DNA from: Undaria pinnatifida
Lineage: Eukaryota; Sar; Phaeophyceae; Laminariales; Alariaceae
Assembly (NCBI GenBank): GCA_012845835.1
Contig: JABAKD010000025.1
Coordinates: forward strand, 29,147,761-29,211,760
Length of the DNA: 64,000 bases
Direction of reading: 5' to 3'
Shown here piece by piece: positions 54,715 to 64,000 of the stretch (position 1 is its first letter; every line of letters starts with the position of its first letter). Below the pieces are notes generated by a model. That model saw only the letters and a list, made by a program, of their open reading frames with translations. It was not told where the DNA came from and did no database searches. A program made the position numbers and the translations under genes.

Positions 54715-57700
54715 TCACCCTAACTCTGGTCTGTCCAGGAAAGACTTGGCCAACCGCAAGGTTTCTGCGGGGTTGTCCGCGTGCACCCAGTGCCCCGCTC
54801 CTTTTACTGTGCTCACGACAAACCTAGGGAACAGCGAGCCAATTTCTGAAAGGTGCTGGGATCGGATGTACCGCGAGTTTCCCCCAGCGACGAAGAGGGT
54901 CTGCCGGAGGGGGCGAAGGAGGGGGAGGGGGGGGGAGCACAAATTATGCCTTCAGCGTGTACTCCGACACCAGTACGAAGTTACATCAGAACACGTAGAA
55001 GAACCCTCTGGGGAACCAGGTATGTATGGTGTGTGACAGCAGCCTCTAACGAACACTGGGAGCATGGCAGTTACAACACACGTCTATGCATGTGACCCCG
55101 TGCTGTTATAGATAATGGCGAAGAGTAGGCGCGAGAACAAACAGCAATATATACAGCAGCTATAACAGCAATACCAGAAACACCACTGCCACTATGATCA
55201 CAACCAACACCAGCACCACAACCACCACCACCACTACCATCACGACCACACAACCACTCGTACTCACATCTCCCTTGTACGCTTCCAGCTCCTCCTTGCC
55301 ATCGTGCACCGTGCTGGCCAAGCGCTCCAGCCCCACCGCTTCCCCTTGCCGTCTCCCAGATTCAAACTGCGCGAGAACCCCCATCGATTTGTGGATGGCG
55401 TCGATGTTGATCCTCCAACCCCACACCCCCGAGACTGGGTCCTTGTCAAGGTTGGTCACCGCGAAAGCTCGAAGGGCGGGGTCGATCACATCTTTTGCCA
55501 AAAGCTTGAAATAGGTCGGGCGGAATTCAGGTAGAAACAAGGTGCGCAATGAGCGGGAGGGGGAGGGGGGGGACGATGGAAACAGAGTCATCACGATGCA
55601 CCACGACATCTCTGAAGAGCAGGGTCGAGGGCATCCTTGGCCGAAAGTTTGGGATATTCCAGTACCGGTGGAGTTCAGACAAAAACATAGCCGTGCATCG
55701 GGGGGGGGGGGGGTTGAAACAGAAGCATGTTGCTGCGCCGGGAGGTGGGGGGGCGTAGGCTAAGCTAGGTAGACGTCATATTAGCCATTTTGTCGAACCT
55801 GAGCCAACTGGCATACAGCCCTAGACTCACATCATCCGCGTCTCGTCTGCTGCGCACGCCTTCCAGAGGCATCTGCTGCAGGGCCTCAATAATTTTCTGC
55901 GTTTCGCCCCAGTTCGTCGCGTCAACCCTGAAAATTTAGGCAACGACAGCACGCGGCAAAATATCTAAGGAGTCCGAAATTAAACGCCAGGGGGCAAACA
56001 ACAAGAAAAAACGGAACTATTAATACCACCACCAACAACCACAACACTAACTAAAACAAGAGTAACAGCAAGCATCATAACAAGAACAACAAGAACAAAA
56101 GCCAAAAGAGGCGTCTCACATGGAGTAGCTGACGGGTGCGATATCCATAATGACGAGACCTCGGACAGCGTGCGGGTGCAACAAGGCGGCCATGGCAGCA
56201 GCCTTCCCTCCCATGCTGTGCCCGATCAAAACCGCTTCCGATAACCCCTACAATAATGCCATGAATAAGAGGAAGAGGAATGCAAGCATGATACCCGGGT
56301 TATTTCTTTTGACCTGCGAAATAGCCGATGTGTACCGTACTCATATACGTCTATTTTTGGGGTTTCATGCTGGATTTGGCGTCCCCACCGGAGATCTGGC
56401 GGTGTTTTTATTCCAGGCGATCGGTGGTACAATCTTCAGCTAGCTGACTATACGTCCCCAGCTGTCCTTTACTTCTTTCATGATAAAACACACAATAAAT
56501 ACAAGAATTAGTAGAGCTAATATGCTGTGCCCGCGATCAAAATGAATTATTTAACAGGACAACCCCAAAATTGAACGCCACACACAAAAGGTATCAACAA
56601 AACAAAAGAAAAAAAAAAAAAAGAAGAGCTAACGTTTTGTGCCCGATCAAAATCGCCTTGGATAGCCTCTGTATATATTGATGCCGAAAATACAACAAAA
56701 CACCGAGCGAGCGAAAACTAGCAGAGGGAATCCCTTTATAAATAGAAGTGCGCTCACCTTTTAGGGGACACTTGCAATTAGTGTGGTATACTGTTTGCAG
56801 TAGTAAAAAAGCGAAGAGCGAATTGACACAAGTAACAAATAGACGTGTATGTACACGTGACAAGAAAAATCCAGGGCTTTTCACGGGTCATGACCCGACC
56901 CGCGGGTCGGGTCAAGGGGGTTTCAAAATCTCGCGGGTCGGGTCGGGTCGGGTCATTACGTTTTAAAATCTCACGGGTCGGGTCGGGTCGGGTCAAGATG
57001 TTTTCAAAATCTCGCGGGTCGGGTCGGGTCGGGTCAAAAGGCTTCAAAATCTCGCGGGTCGGGTCGGGTCGGGTCAAGAGGTTTTCAAAATCTCGCGGGT
57101 CGGGTCGGGTCATGACCCGCGAGATACGGGTCACTTCGCGGGTCAAGCCATAATGACCCGTGAGTTGTTTTGGGCTGACCCGCGGGTCAAACCCGCGGAT
57201 CTAGCCGGCGGATCCGCCTTTTTCAAACTTACAGCTGAGAGCCACGTTGATGCTGTGCAGGCGCCCCGCGGGTCGGGCCCGCGGGTCCGCCAATAAAATA
57301 CAAACATTTCGGCTTCCTGCCTCCCTCGTGCCGATGCTCCGATCATATGTCATCACAGCGTGCAGAACAATCACCAGGCAGTACCCCTAGCTACTCGTAC
57401 CAAGGCATACCGCAGTGTGACGCGAATCCCGTACCTACTGAAGCCGTAACAACATGTTACAGCAGTAATAATACGGTCATACCAGTATGAAATGTGACCA
57501 AACGTAAAAAGGCAAGGAAAGGCAGTCGTCGTCGAAGCAGCAGCTGTTCGTTAGCTCCAATAGCAGCAGCAGCACTGGCAGCAGCAAGCACCAGCAGCAG
57601 ACCCCGGGTTCTCGCGAATCGCAGCCCCTGCTGACAGACCCACCGCCCCAGTTGTGGGCTTGCTGCCGGAGGCGGCTCAGCTGGGCTGCTTGCCGGGGCT

Positions 57701-60700
57701 GGAGACTGCACAGATAGAAGATAGATACAGCAGTAGTAGTAGTAGTAGCTAGCTCGAGAATTATCATACCAGTTCGTACGAAATGTGACCAAACGTAAAC
57801 AAGCAAGAAGAGCAGCCGTTGTCGAAGCAGCAGCAGCAGCAGCACCCTGGCAGCAGCAAGCACCAGCAGCAGACAACGCATCCTCGCGGATCGCAGCCGC
57901 TGCTGACAGATCCACCGCCCCAGTTGTGGGCTTGCTGTCGAAGGCGGCTCAGTTAGGCTGCTTGCCGGGGCCGGAGATTGCACTTATAACTTATGACTAG
58001 CTCGCTCGTCGGGTCGCTCGTCGGGTCGACCCGGTGGTCTAACCGTACGGGCATGTCCATGCACGTGGGTTGCGGTTTATTTCCTATTTCTCGCGACATA
58101 ACCATCAGCTGCAAACAATGCCGGTAAAAAACGCAGAGAACACGACATACTGGGAAAAGTACGAGGGACCAAGGACCAACCAACCGACCGAGGTATACAC
58201 GCTTTGACCCGTGACTTTTTGACTCTGACCCGTGAGAAATGTCACGGGTCGAGTTAACGTGACCCGCCAGACGACCCGAATCTCGCGGGTCACCCGGATT
58301 GTCGCGGGTCGGGTCGGGTCGGGTCAGGACGATTTCAAAATCTCGCGGGTAGGGTCGGGTCGGGTCAAGACGTCTCGAAAATCTCGCGGGTCGGGTCGGG
58401 TCGGGTCAACAGGTTTTCAAAATCTCGCGGGTCGGGTCGGGTCGGGTCAAGACGTCTCGAAAATCTCGCGGGTCGGGTCGGGTCAGCTGATCCGACCTGA
58501 CTCGACCCGACCCGCGAGATTTGACCCGACCCGTGAAAAGCCCTGGAAAAATCGATGTGGGGCTCCGGTTCGATGAGAGTGAACCAATTGGGTAGAGAGC
58601 CTTGGTTCAGAGACCCCAGCATTCGACTTATCAGGTGCCTGGTACGTAAGAAGCACGCAAAATAGAGCGAAAGCCCTTTTTAATGTGATACGACCTCCTG
58701 ATATCCAGGAAAAAGTGTAAGCCAGTGCTGATGTGCAACTCACCGACATTGCTTGAATCAACGTAAGACTTCAACCAAAGCAGGACTTCAATCAACATAG
58801 GACTCCAACGAACGCATATTTCAAGCAATGCAGGATTTTAACCAACGCACCGTAGGACGAAGGAATTCGACCAACGTCAGACGTCAACCAACGTATGAAT
58901 TCAACCCACACAGGACTTCAATCGGTGTAGGAATCCAACCAACGCATGGCTGCAACCATTGGAATGCTATCCCACACCCCGTTAAAGAACTGAACCCCTT
59001 CTCAAACTAAATTCATAGCAATAGCCATTTTTCCAACTTGATTTTCGTGCGGAATCTTCATATGGGGTAATTGAATAGGGTCAAGGTTTGCGTTACGCCA
59101 GGGTCATGGTGCACGAAACACTAAAAATGAAAAAAAACGGTCCTTTCTATGTGCTTGGTTTTAGATCGGGAGTCCATTTCTTAAACGGAATTCCGGAGTT
59201 CCGTTTACCGGTACCCCTTAAAAGACAAGAGAACACGCCTACCTGGTCGGCCAGGAAACCCATAACGTCGTCGGCCATGTCCACGTAGGTCATGCTCTCG
59301 TGGTGCGAGCTCGACCCGTGGTTGCGCATGTCGACCGCGAACACTCTCCTCTCACGGTCGAGGATCTGAAACGAGGACAATCGTTGGAGAGGGGAAGGGG
59401 AAATCCATAAATCCACACACGTTTTGGGGAGACAATTTTTGTCGGAATCCGAGTAGGATATTGTTTGAAGTAGTAAGAAAGCTGAGACTGCATAAAACTC
59501 CCGTAGGGTGACAGAGAAAAAAAAAACACGATTGGTGAGAAAACTAAAAAAACAAAAAGTGCTTCGTCACGACTCGTGACATCACTTCTCACTTATCATG
59601 GCTGTTTTTGAAACTTTCTCGTTTTCACGACTCGTGAGAAATACGTCAACGTCACGTTTTTTGTCACGATCCGTGACGTTTTTTAGTTCGATAGGAAGCG
59701 CTCTTAGACTGCTGACTGCGCCCACGTTACAAGGGCAAAATCACTTGAGAATTAGATTGGGATACATTTTGCTGTAGTAGAAGGGCCAAGGTTAAAAAGA
59801 AGAAGTGCATTTTCCGGGAGCAAACAATGATAGCTGTAGAGACTAGGCAACCTTTTCCCTTTATGATGTGGCGTGTCATAAATAATCAGTCTATAGGTAC
59901 GTTTAGGTGGATACATGCAAACACAGATAAGTACAAACAAGTATAAGCAGATTAAGGTAAAAACATGGCAAACTTAATTACATGCCAGATACCAGTTACA
60001 AGCCTCACCACGACCTGCGTAAAACCCTATCCACTACAGTAGCAAGTAACTCTAACCACTACGTGCTAAGATGCAAAGGCGGTTTTATTGCGGGCGACAT
60101 GAAAATAAAACAGCCCTCAGTTAGATGACTACGCGTCGACGGCTGATGCTACACCTTGTTCACAATGACATTAATAGCTGAAATCAGACTTGAAATCTTT
60201 CTGCAGTCCACAGAGACGAGGAGGAATTATCACAGAGGGGATAGGGGATACAAACGGTAGGGCGAGGAGATCTGAGCGGGAGAAGCACGGGGATAAGCCC
60301 GGCGTATCTATTTCCCAGCAGCTCGATCACGAAGCGTCAGCATATGTCCACCTACAACCTTCACCCAAGCCACATGCCTAACCTTAGCCCTATACCTAAC
60401 CTCAACCCTACTCGGGACCACCCACATCGTGGAACATCACCTCGGCTTCGAGTCAAGCTCCACTCTTACAGCACACCGGACAAACGCTCCGAGCTCACCA
60501 ACCTCTACGAGTCTTATAACTTCGACAAAACCGGTCATTTCGCAATTTCGCAAATTTGGCAGCACGAAAATTCGTAAAGAAATCACTAAAGCGAGTAATT
60601 TCGTAGTTTCGAGCCAGGCACTAGGTAAAATGTTTGCGGTTTTCGCTCGGCAATCTAATGACTTAACAATTCGGCAATTCTGTAGCACGCCCAATGTGTA

Positions 60701-61130
60701 AAGAAATAACAACAAGAAAACGTTTGTACCAGATACTACAGATACGAGCACCACGTACATATCATACTTTGTGTTTCTCGCGCAATCTAAATTTCACCTT
60801 GACGAGCTTGGCTCCCCAGCCCTGAAAATTGCGCGAATTTCCCAGCAGCCCATGCATGATCACCACAGGAGTCAACGAGTCGGGGCCCTCTGTCGGAACG
60901 CTGGGGTTAAAATCTATACTACTCAGTTCCGCGGCCCCCTCGGGTCGCACGATTTTGGTCAAAGTCGGGGAGGTAGTGCTGAAGGGAATTGCGCTTGCGG
61001 TCATTGAGAGGGGTGTCGGTTGCTCCGAGATCCGGTTGCTTCGAGAGCCTCGGTTGAGCCTGCTGTGAATCTCGGTGTTATGCTGGGGGGGTGCTCCACC
61101 TGTTTGGCGTTTGGATCGCGAGGGGGGCAA
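54715..61130 (-). CDS. ABHD11-like alpha/beta hydrolase (6 exons)
   Basis: Exons in gene order: 61130-60798, 59365-59243, 56247-56120, 55927-55831, 55504-55268 and 54900-54715. All GT-AG; phases close to 367 aa plus stop. The family are small serine hydrolases/acyl esterases; animal ABHD11 is mitochondrial and acts on acyl groups linked to lipid and lipoate metabolism. Visible: oxyanion strand VVIMHGLLGNSRNF (HGLLG ~93-97), VFAVDMRNHGSS, the nucleophile elbow VLIGHSMGGKAA (Ser ~163), VIMDIAPVSY, LRAFAVTNLDKD with VWGWRINIDAI, LFVAGGNSRYI and catalytic-His motif GAGHWVHADNP (His ~343). The ~85-residue N-terminus before the fold is Arg/Ser/Thr-rich and could be an organelle-targeting extension; a second Met (residue 43) is an alternative start. 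The stop faces that of the synthetase gene across 2.7 kb. Confidence 0.93.
55612..55690 (-). pseudogene. Copy of the acceptor and 5' end of hydrolase exon 5
   Basis: Minus strand reads LSAKDALDPAL after a TTTGTCTGAACTCCACC tract, against LLAKDVIDPAL after TTTCTACCTGAATTCCGCC in the exon starting 55504. The AG of the acceptor has decayed (CCCAAAC for TTCAAGC). Confidence 0.75.
56505..56680 (-). pseudogene. Two decayed copies of hydrolase exon 3 (nucleophile elbow)
   Basis: At ~56622-56680 the minus strand reads RLSKAILIGHKTLA, matching GLSEAVLIGHSMGG of exon 56247-56120 but with the catalytic Ser replaced by Lys. A second, poorer copy at ~56505-56550 keeps TTTTGATCG.GGGCACAGCAT with a frameshift. 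Both are upstream of the functional exon in gene orientation. Confidence 0.8.
56872..57295. repeat. GGGTC minisatellite with palindromic ends
   Basis: Four to five ~42-bp units of CTCGCGGGTCGGGTCGGGTC plus AA(G)N-GTTTTCAAAAT, bounded by self-complementary GGGTCATGACCC and CCGCGGGTC..GACCCGCGG blocks. It opens with CCAGGGCTTTTCACGGGTC. In hydrolase intron 2. Confidence 0.9.
57467..57985. repeat. ~230-bp tandem duplication with CAG repeats
   Basis: GAAATGTGACCAAACGTAAA, AGCAGCAAGCACCAGCAGCA and CCACCGCCCCAGTTGTGGGC recur at 57487-57710 and 57780-57985. Apparently open frames (Ser/Ala/Leu-rich) follow from the CAG content. Lies between the two GGGTC arrays in hydrolase intron 2. Confidence 0.88.
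58200..58549. repeat. Second GGGTC minisatellite, inverted end
   Basis: About five units of the same ~42-bp repeat, closing with GACCCGTGAAAAGCCCTGG, the exact reverse complement of the start of the array at 56872. The two arrays and the 1 kb between them are therefore bounded by a 19-bp inverted repeat. Intermediate GTCACGGGTCGAGTTAACGT-type palindromes are present. Confidence 0.9.
58745..58935. repeat. ~24-bp degenerate tandem repeat
   Basis: Units of GACTTCAACCAACGCAGGA type (ATTCGACCAACGTCAGACGT, CAACCAACGTATGAATTCAA) repeat about eight times. In hydrolase intron 2. Confidence 0.65.
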
Positions 61131-61429
61131 TTGGGGTAACGGAGACGTTTTGTTTCCTTGTCTCGGGAACAGCAGCAGCAGCAGCAGATGTCAGGGGATG
61201 CTTACCACAAACGTAAACACTTGACGACAGCTTTAAACACCAACCAGTGCGAGTTCCTATCATTAACGACAGCTACGAGTAAAGTATCTCATAGAAGTGA
61301 TACAAGAGTTGGTGCTGAGGTCATACCTTTGCTTGCTAACCACGGAACGCCGAGCCTTTGCTCTTCTTCGTTAATAGCTCATGGGTCATATATTTCAAGG
61401 TTGCGTTCTGTAGGGTACACCCACAAAGG

Positions 61430-61800
61430 TACCCGGGGTGTTTACACGGGTATTACACGTACCCAACACTTGTGTGGGTTCTGTAAGAGGACCATACCCG
61501 TACCCGAAACTTCTGTGGGTTTCTGAAAGAACTTGTACCCCACCCGAAATTTCTGTCGGTTCTGTAAGAAAATAATACCATACAAGCCAGGACCCGAAAC
61601 TTCAGTGGGTTTTGTAAGAAAATAATACCATACCAGTACCCGAAACTTCTGTGGGTTCTGTAACAAAATAATACCATAATACCGTACCCGCAACTTCTGT
61701 GAGTTATGCACGAAAAAAGTACCGTACCCAACACTTCTGTGGGTTGTGTAAGAAATCAATACCCGTACCCGATAATTTTGAGTCTTGGTACGAAGTTAAT
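61430..61800. repeat. ~45-50-bp tandem repeat upstream of the hydrolase gene
   Basis: About seven units of ACCCGAAACTTCTGTGGGTT plus CTGTAAGAAAATAATACCAT. It starts ~300 bp upstream of the hydrolase start codon, in the presumed promoter or 5' UTR region. Confidence 0.9.
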
Positions 61801-61920
61801 ACCCCACCCAAAAAACCCTACCGAACACGACCTTGATTTGTTTGATTGAAAGTGGCAGCGTTTTTCCCAGCAACAACCAGTAAGCAAATCGGACTGACCG
61901 ACGGACACGTTGTCATTGGA

Positions 61921-62023
61921 CGTCCAATAAAAACCAATGCCGAATATACTGGCCGGCTCAATCAGTAGATTAATACTAGCCGAAGATTACTACTGCCAGT
62001 ACATACTGAGCCAGTGCCCGGCC
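61921..62023 (-). mobile_element. Inverted left-end fragment of the 1.08-kb TIR element
   Basis: The reverse complement begins GGGCCGGGCACTGGCTCAGT and runs to TATTGGACG, matching the left terminus of the copy at 15830. It lies 520 bp from the start of the next body copy but in opposite orientation. Confidence 0.7.
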
Positions 62024-62540
62024 CTAGCAACTTCCGGTTTCATTATTAGGGTCATCGATCCTATTCTGCCCGTCTGATTCTGCCGTCCGAAAACCGAGCT
62101 CATTTTCTGCTTCGGATACGCCATTGTAAGAGATGGCCTGAGGACGATATTGTATCACACAGGACGGTGATACGTTGGACGTTAGGCGGGGTGGACAAGT
62201 GCCGACGCACTTTGCCTCCCTCTCTGTTCTGTAAAAACGTTACTACTCTGTAGTACAGCAGTAATGGGTCCCCCGTTTTAAGAGCGCGCAAGATAAGGGC
62301 ATTCGGGAGCGGTCAAATGGGTACGTATATCCTTCTAACTGTACTTTAAATATTAAATAGTTATTTTGTCCACCACTGCAGGCAAGAGCTACAGTATGTG
62401 GAATTAAGAATTAAGAGTGCGTCTTTGGGGGTGCTCACGGAGCGTTTTTAAATGGGGGTACCCGCTGTATAGCAGTTCCCCAGCTTTACTGGGTTTGTCC
62501 CAGTTTTATTGGGGTTTCTGTGGAGGAAAGTCCTTAGGTG

Positions 62541-63546
62541 TCGTCCAATAAACACGCCATATTAGAGTATAGAAACGCACCCAGTGATGGCGAATGAGTT
62601 ACGGTACGTCTCTGACACCCCCCCCCCCTCCCCCCCCTTACTCCCCTCTCTCCCTTCCTCTCTGGATGTTGTTTTCATTCATTATAGACTTCCGTGTATT
62701 ATTTGTTGTTGTAGATATCTGGTATGTGATACGGAGTTGCGGTGTATCCTTAAGCTGTTCGTCTATGTTGCTATGTTTTCTTTTTTTGTCTGTTTTATTT
62801 TATTTTCGTAAGTTTGCTGGAGGAGATTTTTTTTGCGTTCGCTGAAAAATCGCCGCCACGCCCCCGGCTGTTGCTCCTTTTCACGCGTTCCTCCCTTTCA
62901 CCTGTTTCCTGTTTGTACGCGAAAAGATCTCCGCCACCCCCCGGCTGTTGAGATTTTTCACGGTTCCTTCCTTCCACTCTTTTCATGTTTGGATCTTTCT
63001 CTTTGCGTTGAGTACCTGATACTTGATACCGGTTACATGTACGAGTAACGTTGCTTCGTTTTTTGTTTTGTTTGTCGTTTTGTTTTCGTGTTTTTGCTGG
63101 TATCTGCTTTCCTGCGTTTTGTTTGCTAGTGAGAACTAGCTACCCCGTGCCCCAAGGGTAGGAGCGATGGAGTAACAGTAAATGTTTCGTTCAAAATATG
63201 GTGTACACGTCAGAACGCTTTATAACGCACTTGCGCGAAGACCAACAACATGAAGAACGTCACATCATCGCCACACGTTGCATGCATTTTTCTTGACTGC
63301 TTTTTCATTTTTTCTGCGCAGATGACCGCAACCATCCCCGGCCACTACCGTTTTGAGCCCCCATTATGATAGGAAATTCAGCGAAAATGCGTATTTTTGG
63401 GGCCTCCGGCGGGGCCCCCTCACGAGCCGGGTGGGGGGGGCTTTTGGCCGAGCTAAGTTCGGCAAGTATATTGCTGCAGTCCAATATACTGATTGATATT
63501 TACTATAGTATAATCGATACAAACTGAGTCAGCCAGTGCCCAGCCC
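62541..63546 (+). mobile_element. Second copy of the 1.08-kb TIR element (left end missing)
   Basis: Collinear with ~15925-16909, including ATGGCGAATGAGTT..CCCTCTCTCCC, GATACGGAGTTGCGGTGTAT, GACCAACAACATGAAGAACG, GCCACTACCGTTTTGAGCCC and the right terminus AGCCAGTGCCCAGCCC. The first ~100 bp (left TIR) are absent here. The right end carries CTAG, matching the CTAG before the left end of copy 1. No transposase. Confidence 0.8.
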
Positions 63547-63559
63547 TAGAATTAACAGA

Positions 63560-63850
63560 TTCATTTTTGAAGAAAGCCCTCGTGAAAATAATCAACAACG
63601 GCGATCGCTCGACTACGTCCTCCCACGAGTTCGCTCGACCAGAGCATCTCAGGGCACACGCACATAGATGAAGCTTCGTGGGTGGGCCCAGGGAAAACAC
63701 GCTGTGTGCGCTTCACGCGAGGGGGGTTGTCTTCCCCCTCGCTCCCGTCGAAGTCGTGCATCAACGACATATGTCGCAGGCGGTGGCTGGCTGTCCTCGT
63801 CCTCGACAAATACGAGTAGTACGTGGTAGTAGTAGTAGTAGTGGTAGTAG
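63560..63850 (-). other. Coding-like block at the right edge, frame unresolved
   Basis: Two minus-strand frames are open. One reads HDFDGSEGEDNPPRVKRTQR, then EMLWSSELVGGRSRAIAVVD to a stop at 63561. The other reads LVFVEDEDSQPPPATYVVDA to a stop at ~63666. Either may be the last exon of a gene lying right of the window, preceded by a TAC/GTA trinucleotide run (63813-63865). No family was recognised. Confidence 0.35.
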
Positions 63851-64000
63851 TAGTAGTAGTAGTGTGTGTCGTGTGTTTAGCGACTGCCGCAATCGCGAAT
63901 GCGAGGAGGGTGGTGAGGCTCTCGTATTACCAGTTGCCACCATCACTACCCGATCCCATCGGCTCGTGGTGAGGCCCGAGGTGTGTGCCAGCTGATAGCA

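Overview
This is a nuclear genome window from an intron-rich eukaryote, most likely a protist or alga. A photosynthetic stramenopile fits the alternating gene strands, many phased introns, short microsatellites and mixed base composition, but the sequence does not prove it. There are no operons, ribosome binding sites or CRISPR arrays. Coding DNA is a small fraction of the window. The rest is introns of 0.1-8 kb packed with microsatellites, minisatellites, short non-autonomous elements and local duplications.

Four multi-exon protein genes could be rebuilt exon by exon. In each, splice phases close exactly and the joined protein matches a known family. (1) Minus strand, 18600 to 1 and beyond the left edge: a DDHD/PA-PLA1-type phospholipase A1 with an N-terminal WWE-like module; its C-terminal DDHD part lies outside the window. 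(2) Minus strand, 30750-24991: a REEP/HVA22 (TB2/DP1) ER-membrane protein with an unusual C-terminal extension. (3) Plus strand, 32034-52034: cytosolic tryptophanyl-tRNA synthetase in 14 exons, with an N-terminal AlaX-like domain. (4) Minus strand, 61130-54715: an ABHD11-like alpha/beta hydrolase in 6 exons. Genes 2 and 3 diverge from a 1.28-kb spacer holding a short telomere-like repeat inside an inverted repeat. Genes 3 and 4 converge. The genes have no evident shared pathway beyond general housekeeping (lipid and membrane metabolism, translation).

Weaker coding signals are an exon pair on the plus strand at about 17 kb inside the large first intron of gene 1, a GC-rich block at 20.2-20.8 kb, an acidic block at 14.7-14.9 kb, a GC-rich island at 48.2-48.4 kb in a synthetase intron, and a block at 63.6-63.8 kb.

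The most striking observation is that all four genes carry decayed partial copies of their own exon borders (splice site plus part of an exon) in the neighbouring introns, usually 100-600 bp away. At least 17 such copies are listed. This points to local tandem duplication across exon-intron borders as a dominant way introns have grown here. The window also holds several apparently uncharacterised short repeat families: a 1.08-kb element with 16-bp terminal inverted repeats, a ~90-bp TTAA-ended element, a tRNA-derived SINE, and a GGGTC minisatellite with inverted ends.
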